This document shows, piece after piece, positions 53,310-63,636 of a DNA stretch of 64,000 nt. Below the pieces are notes generated by a model that saw nothing but the letters and a program-made list of their open reading frames with translations, was not told the DNA's origin and did not search any database. The DNA is from Fabrea salina (Eukaryota; Ciliophora; Heterotrichea; Heterotrichida; Fabreidae): positions 221,653 through 285,652 of the forward strand of contig JALIHJ010000025.1 in the NCBI GenBank assembly GCA_022984795.1, read 5' to 3'. Made by a program: the position numbers and the translations under genes. Each line of letters begins with the position of its first letter. Positions within the stretch are counted from its first letter, which is position 1.

Positions 53310-53638
53310 TCAGCTGACATGCTTCACCACACCCTTTCTGATCAGAAATTCATCGAATTTTTTCTCATCTAGCCAGGGTCCGGGAAGTCTCTTGATTTCT
53401 CTGTCTAGTTTTGCTTTTGTCTTGTTGTTAGCTGGTTTCATTCTTCTTCTAGTTTGTCTGACTCTAGTACAAGTAGTAGATGAGTGATTCCCTTGGTTTG
53501 AAGTATTTCCTTGCTCAGTTTTTCTCTTGGAATTCTGTTTTTTGGGCAGTATTCCAGAATTTGCTCGACTTTTTCTTCTTGTTTGGACCAGATGCAATTG
53601 GGGTCTAGTTCCATATTTCTTATAATTTCGGTAACCAT
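53310..53638 (-). CDS. Small basic protein, probably frameshifted or with a tiny intron
   Basis: From the ATG at 53638 the frame reads MVTEIIRNMELDPNCIWSK ... IPREKLSKEILQTKGITHL and stops at TGA 53438. The overlapping second frame continues with a coherent basic tail (RRRMKPANNKTKAKLDREIK ... GPWLDEKKFDEFLIRKG) to 53310. Joining them needs a shift of 2 mod 3, for example a 14-nt GTCAGACAAACTAG intron or a one-base indel. The combined about 105-aa protein looks like a small DNA-binding helical domain but is not recognised. It is divergent from the channel gene, with 17 bp between starts. Confidence 0.4.
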
Positions 53639-53655
53639 TTCTAATATATAAATTA

Positions 53656-56600
53656 ATGGATCAAGGAATTCAGGAGCCTTCGCTAATTCCACCCAAAAAA
53701 GCGGTTGATGAGAATATTAACTATTTTTCTACTTTCGAAGTCAAAAGAACTTGGAAAGAAGGCATCATGGAAGCCATGGCAAAAGTCCTTGAAAACTGCC
53801 CGGAAGTAATACCTACCCCCTTTTCAGGTTCTTGCTTCCAAATTACCAAGGACATGTCCAAGTTCGTCTTGGGTAACTTCGAAGGACGTTTGGCAGTCAT
53901 GGATATAAAGTCCCGGAAAGTCATTAAGGACCTGTCAGTCACTAGCCGAATTCTAACCATAGTCCTTTCTGAAGACGACAGGTTTGCCTACCTAGGAGGA
54001 GGCAACAACTTAATCAGGTGTTACGACCTAGAGACTTTTGAGTTGGTTACAAGTTTAGAAGGCCATGAAGAAGAAGTGAACTGGATCATTTGCAAAGACC
54101 ACCTTTTGTACTCAGTTTCAGAAGACGGAACCGCCAGAGAATGGAGCCTCCAGTCCAACGAGTCAAGAATTCTATTGACCCATGAAAGTGCCATTAAAAA
54201 CGTTTCTTTGCGTGATGATGGCAAGTATCTAGGTTTTGGGTGCTCAGATGGACAAGTGCTTATTTACGACCTCGAATCAGAGGAAGTAGTCAATCTCGAA
54301 GAGAACTCAAAAAATAAAGCAGTTTGGTGCGTCAAGTTCTCTCCAGACAACAAGTACGTAGGTGCATGTGGTTACTCTAAAGAAATCAAGTTGTGGGACT
54401 TTGAAACTCTAAGTCTGTACAAAACCCTTGCTGGGCACAAAGTAGCTGTTAAGTGGTTTGAGTTCACCAAAGACTGCACCAAACTAGTTTCAGGAGGCAG
54501 GGATAATGCTGTGAAGGTGTGGTCTCTCAACAAAGACAGAAAAGAAAAGACCCTTGAAAAGCACTCTAACTGGGTCCAGCAGATAATATTCAACAAAACA
54601 CAAACTTACTTCTTCAGTCTAAGTCAGGACAAGAAAATCATCAAGTGGAAAGCACCCAACTTAGAAGATCAGGTGTTGCTCAAAGGACCATACTGAGTAC
54701 ATTTATGGCATTCAATACGTCGGATCCAGAAACTTTTTAGTCTCCAACTCCGATGACGGGAAGGTAATTCTCTGGAACGCACAAACTCTGGACAAAGCAG
54801 AAGAACTTGTGCATGACGGAGGAATATACGCCATGGCTGTAACTCCTGATGAAAACTACGTGATAACTTGTCCTGACTCAGGCAAACTAGTCAAGTGGAG
54901 TCTCAGTTCCTTGAAAAAAGTCCAAGAAAAAGTTTCAGAGGGCGGAATTGTTAAGTCCATACTCATCAGCAGTACTGGAAAGTACTTCATGATAGGAGAT
55001 ATTGCTTACAGAGTTGCTATGTGGGACCTGGAAAGCTTTGAAGTCCTAAAAATCTTCAGAGATCACACAGGAACTGTTTGGTCACTAGCAGCCACTTCAG
55101 ATGAGAAGCTCCTGTTTTCTGGAGGAAACGATAAGATCATAAGGGTGTATGATATTCAGCAAGAAAAGAAAGTCGCAGACCTGTATGGCCACCAAAACAG
55201 AGTAAGTGCTTTAAAAGTCTCTCCACACAACAACTTACTAATTTCAGGGTCTTGGGACCGTGAAATAAGGCTTTGGGATATTGGATCTAGTGAATGCATT
55301 AAGGTACTCAAGCATCATGGTGGTGCTGTTAATTCGTTTTACTTCACTTTAGACCCTTCGCCCTACATGCTTTCAGGTTCAGATGACAACAGCATAACCT
55401 TCTGGAACCAAAATGACTTTACTCTTTGCTTCAGCATTCAAATTAAGGATCGTTGCAAGACTATTTGTTTGTTTGATGACGAAAACTACATCGCAATCAA
55501 CGACGGTCGAGACATACTGGTGCTCAAAAATCCCCTGAAAAACCAAGAATTCGCAATTTACGGAAACCCAGGAAGCGAACAAGTGTACTTGGACTACCTG
55601 AGGTCAGTGATTACACACGAGGAACAAGACCCTGAGCATAACCCAAACTACGACAAATGGTTCATAAGTCCTTACCACTTCAATACTGCCCACTTCTTTT
55701 CTTACCTCAACAAACAAACACTCATCAAAAAGGCACTTAAAGAAGGGGTTCCATTCATCAACTCCCCCACTGGAGTCTCTCCTTTCGTGCTTGCAGAAAA
55801 AAGAGGTTTTGACGAAATCATTTATATGCTCATCAAAGAGCTCATTAAGAGAGGAGCTGATAATTACGCAAGTTTCTACGTCCTAGAAGACATGCTAGCA
55901 GACCTCAACTTAAAAGGCTTCAAAGTACTTCCTGATCTTTATGACTCTTTGTTCATTCATTTCAAGCAAAAAAAGCAGTCCTACTGCTCTTCAGACGCAA
56001 ATCTACCTCTTTATCGTACTTCAGGCTTCATTAGGCCAGAAAGTAGTGACTTTTTGAACCCTAGCCACCACAAGAATGAGGACAAGCCTGTGGACTACTA
56101 CGGACTAGGAATTAGACTGGCACTAGAGCCTGGTTCCCAAAGCAGCATTGAGCTCTTAGAAAGCATCAAGGACTCTCCCAACCCTGAAATCTTTAGGTCT
56201 GAGTTCATGAAGTACTTACTTGACTACAAGTGGAACCAAGTGAAGAGTGTTCAAATCACCCAAGGAGCCTGTTACTGGTTTTACTTGGCACTCCTGTGCT
56301 TGTTCGTTGTTTTCGAGAATCAGTACGGCTTTATGCTGATGCTAGCCTTTGTGGCAAACGTAGCCTTGCTTGTTTACGAGGTTTACCAAATGTTTGTGAT
56401 GGGAGCTTCCTACTGGACAGACTCTATCAACTACATAGACTTGGTTAGGCCACTTTCTTGCTTCTTTTACGTGTTCATGTTTGTGTTTGGAGTGCTTGTA
56501 GACTATGAGTACTCTATACTCACCGCACTGATGTTTATTTCGTTTTTGAGGGGAATCACTTACTTCAGGCTTTTCGAAAACACTAGGTACATGATCAACT

Positions 56601-57136
56601 TGTTAGCTGAGGTCATCAAAGACATGCAGTCGTTTTTGATTCTGTTGTTTTACTCCACCGTTGCCTTCGGAATGATTTTCAAGACTCTGAACCCGGACAC
56701 CGACACTTTCGCAACTTTCTTGAGCAAGTCTTACCTTCTAAACTTAGGTGAGTTTGACACAGACAACCTTTTGACTCTAGATTGGTTGTTCTTTTTCTTT
56801 GCTACAGTGATCAACCCCTTGATCATGCTCAACTTGCTCATTTCCATCATGGGAGACACCTTCGCTAGAGTCCAAAAAGGAATAGAAGTAGCTGACCGAA
56901 AGGAACTAACTGAAATGATTCTAGAAGTTGAGTACCTGATGTTTTGGAAAAGAGACTCCAACAACAAAGAGTACCTTCACCTTTGCGAGGAAGATCTTCG
57001 TTTAAACGGAGGCTCAAAGACTCTAGAGTCTAGAATCAAGGAATTGAAGTCCAGGCTGAGTTCCATAGACTCCTCAATTGAAGAAGTCAAGAAGTCCAAC
57101 CAAGAAATACTTAGCTTAATCAAAAAAGAGGATTAA
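53656..57136 (+). CDS. WD40-repeat TRP-like cation channel, one +1 frameshift
   Basis: About 1159 aa if one base is skipped. Two WD40 arrays (about 50-340 and 345-620) are followed by ankyrin-like helices (TLIKKALKEGVPFINSPTGV) and an ion-transport domain with at least six spans (about 860-1070) ending in LNLLISIMGDTFARV, typical of TRP-type channels; a coiled coil closes the chain. The first frame stops at TGA 54694-54696. The second frame covers the same repeat from CAT at 54689 (HTEYIYGIQYVG), so LLKG-HTEYIYG reads through if the C at 54688 is ignored. No 16-nt intron fits. An assembly error, a real mutation or programmed +1 shifting are all possible. Confidence 0.8.
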
Positions 57137-57273
57137 ATGGAGTCTATAGTCAGAAAGTAATTCAGCTAGAGGTAATACTCAGTTTATGAAGCTTTCTTTC
57201 ATAGGAGGTCACACTAATGGTGTTTGGTCAATGCTATTTCTAGTAAACTCGGAATCTTCAGGAAGTATAAATT

Positions 57274-57450
57274 TATTTATTCATTTGAGCTAGTTTAAGC
57301 TGCCTAGGCCTCTACTAGGTAGGTTTTCTTGTGTTTTTTCATTGGTTTCTGGTCTTCTGTTCTTTTTCGTGTTTCTTCTTGGTTGAGGGTGTTGTTGTTT
57401 CGTTTTTTTGTTCTGTTTCTTGTGGTTTTTCTAGCTGATGAGTTCCAGAG
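57274..57450 (+). repeat. Dispersed direct repeat, right copy
   Basis: Second copy of the element at 52937-53060, slightly longer because of an inserted T-rich segment. It begins about 140 bp after the channel gene stop, as the left copy begins about 70 bp after the transporter stop. Confidence 0.6.
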
Positions 57451-58119
57451 TTTAAAGAAGAACACTTCTCAAGAAACCATAACTCTCAAGCACTACGGTC
57501 GTCCATTCTGCTTAATGATTAATGATTAAAGATGATTAGAGTGTTTTGTCTGTTTATGTTTTGGAAGTAATGCTTTACTCAACTGACTTGTTTTCTAGTA
57601 GAAACTCAGCTAGGTTTGGTGCCTAAATACTTGAGTGTCTAGTGATTGACTATTTAAAAGACCTCACTAGGTGTTGTTTCTTTAGTCACTTTTTACAAGC
57701 ACTGAGTTTCTGTTTGTATAAAGAACTAGTCTTACTCAGCCTAGAATTAAATAGACAAGTATTCAGAGTTTGATTGGTCTGTTTGAGTACTTTCCATTCC
57801 TTAGTTATAGACACCTGCCAATTCAACACTACTGCTTAAGACTAGCAATGAGTTGTTATTCTGGTGTTTGTTTATGAACTGTCTTTTTGAGTCTTGGTTG
57901 TTGTTCTGGCTTTACACTCGATGTCAGTACGCTGCCACTAGGTCTCTAACCCCTAGTAAGTTCTTTCAACTAATAAGAACTTTAGAGTTCAGTCTAGGTA
58001 GAAGTATCCTAAGCAACATTGTTGTTTCCCACTGCTTCAATACTCTAGTGCTTGGTTGTGTATTATAGTTAGTTTCCTTTACCTGTCCATGCTTTCTGTT
58101 TGTCTTTTGTTCTTTGTGA

Positions 58120-58450
58120 AGAAGTTCAGTGGTTTCAAACCTTGTTACTTAACTCAATAGCCCTTCACACAAACTAGTCATGACATCAAGTTCCTCTACT
58201 AAGTAACTAAGCATACACTCTAGAAAAGGTCTAAACATTGCAAATTCCATCAAAATCATTTCTTATTCCTACTAACACCTTAGGAATAACTACTTTAATG
58301 AATTATTTAACCAATACAGAGAAGTGAACTATTCAGTCTTCCTAGATCTGTTTACTTTTGAGTGTTGTCGCAATGCTAAGTCGTATTGAGATCACTCATT
58401 CTTAGAGTTGTCTTCATCTCTTGCTTTGGACTTCTCAAAGCACTAGGCAT
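58120..58450 (+). repeat. Diverged noncoding duplication, left copy
   Basis: Blocks such as AGTGGTTTCAAACC, CCATCAAAATCATTTCTTATT, CCAATACAGAGAAGT and AGAGTTGTCTTC recur in the same order at 59725-59960. The copies differ by many indels, so the duplication is old. Confidence 0.7.
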
Positions 58451-58929
58451 CAACAACAATCTTTTCTTCGCATGGCATTGTGATTGTAGTTTCAATATAC
58501 ACTGTTTCTTCGTTGTAAGTAGAGTTTTAGAGTTGGACAGAAGAATCCCTTCTTGTAGCTTCTTGTCAATAGTAGGTAAGGCAGCCTCAATGATAAATTT
58601 GAGTGTTGATTTAGGGCCTTTAATATCGATGCTAGTGTTTAGGGTGTTTGCACTACCTTTATTGACTCTACCTCCAAGTCGTCTAAGTCGTAGTTCAGAA
58701 CCCAGTCCTTTACAATTGCTGTGGTGTTGGACTGTATTGGAAAACAGCACAGTGTTGACTCACTATTCAAGTCAGTAGTTTCTTAAATGAGTCCTTTGTC
58801 CTACAAAGCACTGGATATTGAGTTAGGTGTCTTTTCCTTACTAACAAACATTCCAGTGTGTTTTTCCCAGGGAGTAGTTTAACTAGAAGGAATCATTTGT
58901 TCAGTAATGTTACAGGTGATTATGTCTAT

Positions 58930-59570
58930 TTTGTAAGCTCAGTATAACCTGTGTTCAAGGTATAGCAGTAAGTATGATCTGGATTCGTTTCTCTTTACTT
59001 TCAAAGTCTGGCAAGTAGGGTTGTAGTCGGGGTCGTTGGTGTCTATGAATATTTTCAGAGCTTAGATTTCAGTGTAGTTGTCAGAAGTAAGTGAGTAGTC
59101 AATCGGTATTGGGTAGTTGTCGAGATTAAAGACAAAGGCTCTGGAGTGACCCCTGAATTGACTTGTTTATTTCGTGTTCTATGTCTCCCTTGCTGCTGTG
59201 ATCTAGTTAGAAATGTCACCTATCCAACTGTGCTCAAACTTAATGTCTTCAATGGTCACTGCTGGCTTTGCGTTCCTTCCAGATATCTCCATTTGTACAG
59301 TTAGTTTGTGCAATGTTTCCAAACTCTTCTACTCGGAAGCTGTGTGGTACTTGGAGTCAGTTTAGCACACTCCTTCAATTTGAGAATGTACTTGTTAGTG
59401 TGCTCAACAAGACGCAGAGTCACTGACACTGAAGTTTATTCGTAAAGCACTATGTAGTACACTTCGATTCCGTACCAGTCCTTCCCTATTCCTTTGCTGT
59501 TTAAGTACCGGTTCCATTCCTAAGTTTGAGCTCATTGCCTAGATGCACAACCAGTTTCATTTCATTACCA
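58930..59570 (-). pseudogene. Decayed protein gene, several stops and frame changes
   Basis: Read on the minus strand, short stretches look strongly coding but lie in different frames broken by stops: EWNRYLNSKGIGKDWYGIEV (59515-59450 region), SVSVTLRLVEHTNKYILKLK (59430-59370 region) and FNLDNYPIPIDYSLTSDNY near 59090-59150. The composition differs from the surrounding A/T-rich DNA. No family is recognised. A multi-intron gene seems less likely because the breaks include single-base shifts. Confidence 0.45.
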
Positions 59571-59724
59571 ATTTTCAAGTGTTTGTTATATTGTTTTTCA
59601 TTCTGTGTTCAGGGTGCTTTTCTTGTCCTTCACTATTTACTTCACTTGATACTCTGGACTCCTTTCTTTCCAGTGTGCATGTTAGTTACTTTCCTCTACT
59701 TCTGTTTGACCCAGAAATTATGAA

Positions 59725-59960
59725 GAAGTTCCCAGTGGTTTCAAACCCTGCTACTTAATCAGCAATCTATTTACAGAGTGGTGCCTTTCCTCTACTGCAC
59801 TTTACAAAGCAAAGTCCATCAAATCATTTCTTATTTTGACTACTTTAAGAATTATTCAACCAATACAGAGAAGTAACTATTCGTCTTCTCGGATCAATCT
59901 GTTGTCTAAGTTCTAAGTTCTGTTAGGTGAGACTCAGAGTTGTCTTCGTTGATTTCTTGC
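59725..59960 (+). repeat. Diverged noncoding duplication, right copy
   Basis: Counterpart of 58120-58450 with the shared blocks in the same order. It is shorter, having lost a segment between the CATTTCTTATT and CCAATACAGAG blocks. Confidence 0.7.
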
Positions 59961-60263
59961 TTTGTTTGTACTGTGCATGAACATTGTGATTACTAGCTTA
60001 GTATGCAGATGTTCTAATTACTTATTCACAGCTATGTTGTCTTCAGACTTCTCTCTGATGGGCGTCCACTCATAACTTTCCAAGTTTACTCACTGCCTCC
60101 AGCCTTCTATGTCCTAGACTTTAACTTAGTAAACTCACATTGCTAATTAGAATCCCGTAGACTGTGACTCTAAGATCATCTTTCAGACATCACCCTACCC
60201 ATTGATTAATTCAACCAAGTCCTAGTTGCTATAACCCAGTCAAACTCATATCCCCCTAATTCA

Positions 60264-61721
60264 ATGGCTAATAAAATGTTCAGTCGAGTCGTCCGCAACT
60301 TCCACAAGCTCAGAGTTCCCCAGGGATACTCCGGAGACTTGAGACTTTACAAGTTCAGATTCGAAAGGTTCACCCAGGGAGAGAATATCGCTGAAATAGG
60401 CGGAAAGTCCTTATTCGCAAATACTGACGGCATTGTGTGGAAAAAGCTCAAGCAAGACAACCTCACTGTTGAGGAAGGTACAGAAATCTACGAAGTCGTC
60501 AACTTCCCTCCCTGGCTAAGAATGATCACTCCGAACGCAGCTATATCCTTCCTCGCACTCTTTGTGGCCTACCTGGGCTACATGAACCAAAAGAAATTCA
60601 ACAAAGAACAACTTCAAAACACTAAGATAGATGTCGGGCTTAAAGACCCTCAATCCAGCGTCCGAATAATCAAAGAGACTCTAATTCAGTCTAAGCCAGC
60701 ACCAGAAGTAGAAGGTCCCTTGATTGAAAACCCTGAACTCACTCAAAAGTGGATCAACCACCTTGAAAAGCCTATCCGAAGGGGGGTTGACGTGGTCTAC
60801 GGACCCAAAGGCATAGGCAAGTCTACCTTTATGGAGAGACTTTGCCATGTGCTTAGCAAACCTGACATGCTCAAAAAGTACTCAGACACTAAGACCCAGT
60901 TTGTTTCTGTGTACGTAGACTTGAGAGAACAAGAAGGGAAACTATGGCTCAACCTTTACTCAAAATTAGGAGCCCGGGGCTACTCAATAAATAACAAAAT
61001 TATCCTCGAAGACTGTATGAAAGACTTGATTGAGGAAGGAAAGAAGCCAGTCCTCATTTTCGACAATGTCCAAGACATCCTAAAAGGCGACTACAAATCT
61101 TCAGAAGGGGCTTGCTTCATCAAAGACCTGATACTCGATTTCACTGCAAGGGGATTAGCCAAAGTGATTCTGGTCAGTAGCGATCAACACCTTCCAGCAC
61201 GAATTGGATCACTCAGCATAATTGATGAAGAATTTGATGTCAAGAGTTTCCCATTCAGTTACCCAGAAGGAGAAGAAGTCATCAACTGGATGAAGCAAGT
61301 AGCAGAAATGGAAAGCAGGTCAGTGACAGATGAAGACCTGCAGTTGTACCTGAAGTACCATGGCTCACTAAGAGGGTTCAAGGACTTCTGCTCCAACTAC
61401 AAAAACATCAGTTTGAGGGAATACTTAAAAGAAAGCATCAAAAAGCGCTTAAACACACTGGGGACTCGAATCAAGGATTCAAAAGTTGACAAATCTGAAT
61501 TGGAAGAATTGGTTAAGCCTCTTTTCCAAAACTCAGTAATGAAATTTCCTGGTGAAATGGAAGGGTTGTTCTTAAGACTGATCGAGAAGAATTTCATCAG
61601 AAGATTCGATGAGGATTACATCACATTCAACTCAAGAATCTCTGAATCAGCTATGAGGGTTTACTTTGGAGAGCATGGTGACTCGGAGTTCTTAAAAGAA
61701 TTAATTAACGAATCAAGGTAA
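60264..61721 (+). CDS. P-loop ATPase with membrane segment, probably mitochondrial
   Basis: 485 aa. The N terminus MANKMFSRVVRNFHKLRV is basic. One hydrophobic segment (about 92-110, AAISFLALFVAYLGYM) precedes the ATPase domain. Walker A is VYGPKGIGKST (about 178-188) and Walker B VLIFDNVQD (about 262), followed by a sensor-like strand KVILVSSDQ. This is the STAND/AAA-type fold, often found in ciliate proteins with a mitochondrial presequence. Function is unknown. It is the most telomere-proximal gene and is intact, with 1.9 kb of noncoding DNA between it and the telomere. Confidence 0.7.
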   Translation: MANKMFSRVVRNFHKLRVPQGYSGDLRLYKFRFERFTQGENIAEIGGKSLFANTDGIVWKKLKQDNLTVEEGTEIYEVVNFPPWLRMITPNAAISFLALFVAYLGYMNQKKFNKEQLQNTKIDVGLKDPQSSVRIIKETLIQSKPAPEVEGPLIENPELTQKWINHLEKPIRRGVDVVYGPKGIGKSTFMERLCHVLSKPDMLKKYSDTKTQFVSVYVDLREQEGKLWLNLYSKLGARGYSINNKIILEDCMKDLIEEGKKPVLIFDNVQDILKGDYKSSEGACFIKDLILDFTARGLAKVILVSSDQHLPARIGSLSIIDEEFDVKSFPFSYPEGEEVINWMKQVAEMESRSVTDEDLQLYLKYHGSLRGFKDFCSNYKNISLREYLKESIKKRLNTLGTRIKDSKVDKSELEELVKPLFQNSVMKFPGEMEGLFLRLIEKNFIRRFDEDYITFNSRISESAMRVYFGEHGDSEFLKELINESR

Positions 61722-63636
61722 CTAATCTTACTAATTATCCAATTATTGATTAACTTGTTTGGTTGCTGGGTCTTGATGCATAATGATTTAGGGATATTCA
61801 GCAACAACTACTTGGTCAATTTAATTTAATACTAAACTAACATTACTATAACAAGTGTTTGATTCTGCAGTCTTTAAGTAGCATATCACAACTTGGATTC
61901 TTTAAGCTAACCGCTAAGTTTTATTGAGTGTTCTTTTTCAGTTACTTCTGGGTCATTCTTTGTTAAGCTCAACAACTTATTTGTCATGCTTTGATTTTGA
62001 GTTCTAACTCAAGTACTTTATGGATGCTACACCCAGTTTATCTCTAAGGAGTTCAGATTATCCAAAACTGAAATTGCATTTAAAGTCTTCATTTACCTAC
62101 CCTTACACCAGAAGTCTATAATGGTATGCTTTGTTCAGTACCACTTTCTATCCTAGCTTCAGAAGTACTTGTTTGGAGCATCTAAAATTAGAAAACCTGT
62201 TAAGTACTTATGGAGTCTATTATTGACTGTACCTGGTTCTTGTCTTTTAGAAGACTCAGATAATTTTAGGTTGCATTGTTACTTAATACTTCCTTTGAAA
62301 TTCACTCTAAGATCAAGGGCCATTTAGATCTACCAAACTTCTCTAACTTGGAATTCCTTTAGTGTGTGTTCTGTTTCTAGTTACCAATTAGGACATTACA
62401 CACTATGTAGTTTTTGTTCTTGTCTAACTGTAAGTCTAGTAGCAATGCATTCATTACACAACTCAAAGGACAAAATGCAGATAACTAGATGCTTTACTAC
62501 TTGTTTATGGTAGTTACTTCTTCAGTCTCTTTGATTTTGAGTGAGTTCTTCTTCAGGATCATGATCTTTGTTGTCAGAGTTTCTGAGCCTAAAAGTACTA
62601 ACACCCTATAGTGTGCAGAAAATATGTTAGTTTAAAACTTTAACTGAAGACTTTCGTTTTTGAAGGTGCATAACGTTTAAAGGTACTCACAGTCTTAACT
62701 TTTGTTCTCTAGAAAACCCTTGAAGAGTACTTAATCAAACAACCCAATGCAGTCTTTTGAAGTGTTTGAATACTTTCTTTCAATACTCAGAACAACTGAA
62801 GAGACTTTGAATTAACTTCATTGAACATTGATGACAACTAAAAGACTTAGACCAAAGAACACTAATCCTGGAGAAGTACTTCACTGCTGAGAGAAGTGCA
62901 TTGTCAAAGCAATCAACCAACAAGACTCTAAAGAACTCTTTGGAGGTATTTAATAGAGTCAAGTTTGAAGTGAGTGCTTTGAAGGTTGTTACTTAGTAGT
63001 CATTGACTAATTGATTCCTTTTGTAAGTCTCTAAACTGCTCATATTCATGAGAAGGAACTATGTTGAGTGACTAAGTATTCAAGGTTGTTAGGGTTTAGA
63101 CTTGTTGCCACTACTCAATTTAATCCTATATTAAACACTCAATCACCAATTATTCTTGATGACTAGAGTGTCTTCTACTGAGTAACATTCAGAACTCACC
63201 ATCTAATAGACACTGCCTTAGTTATCTCTTAGTGATCTACTAAGTAACTTCTTAACAACTTTCATTACTTAAGACTCCAGTGCTTGCTTTAGTTCACAGA
63301 CATACCAATACTCTTATTTAGTGACCAGGTTATTCTGAGTGATAGACAACCTTGTATCTACCTTTCTGTTACTTGTGCATTCTACTTGTGATCTTGTAGA
63401 CTGTATTCAGGCATTCTAGTTTACTCACAGACTATTGAATGCTCTAAGTCATTCATATTCCATGTACTTATTCATTGCTTAGTTCCAACACTGTTGTTTA
63501 CTCTAAGTACTCAGAAATTACTTCATCTACTTTACTGATTTAAACTATGTCTCATACTTGATCTATAAACTAACTTACAATACTCCATTACTATTTAGTT
63601 AACTTATTCACTGTATGTATTAGCACCTTCTTCACT
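61722..63636. other. Noncoding subtelomeric DNA
   Basis: About 1.9 kb of A/T-rich sequence with no convincing reading frame, tRNA or snoRNA. Two short telomere-like words occur: CTAACACCCTA at 62599-62609 and TTGTTAGGGTTTAG near 63087-63100. Otherwise I see nothing that stands out. Confidence 0.6.

Larger units (their letters stand above)
57137..60263. other. Gene-poor subtelomeric stretch with repeats
   Basis: About 3.1 kb without a convincing gene. It contains the right copy of the dispersed repeat (57274-57450), a diverged duplication (58120-58450 and 59725-59960) and a probable minus-strand pseudogene (58930-59570). No tRNA, C/D snoRNA or rRNA was recognised. Frames of up to about 130 codons near 58400-58780 look random. 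Confidence 0.6.

Noticed and set aside
58386-58778. Open frames of about 125-130 codons on both strands
   Set aside because: No domain, biased low-quality composition, both strands equally open, and the region is repeat-derived. Treated as chance.
63084-63100. TTGTTAGGGTTTAG as a telomerase template or internal telomere
   Set aside because: Only one full octamer is present and the flanks do not continue the repeat.
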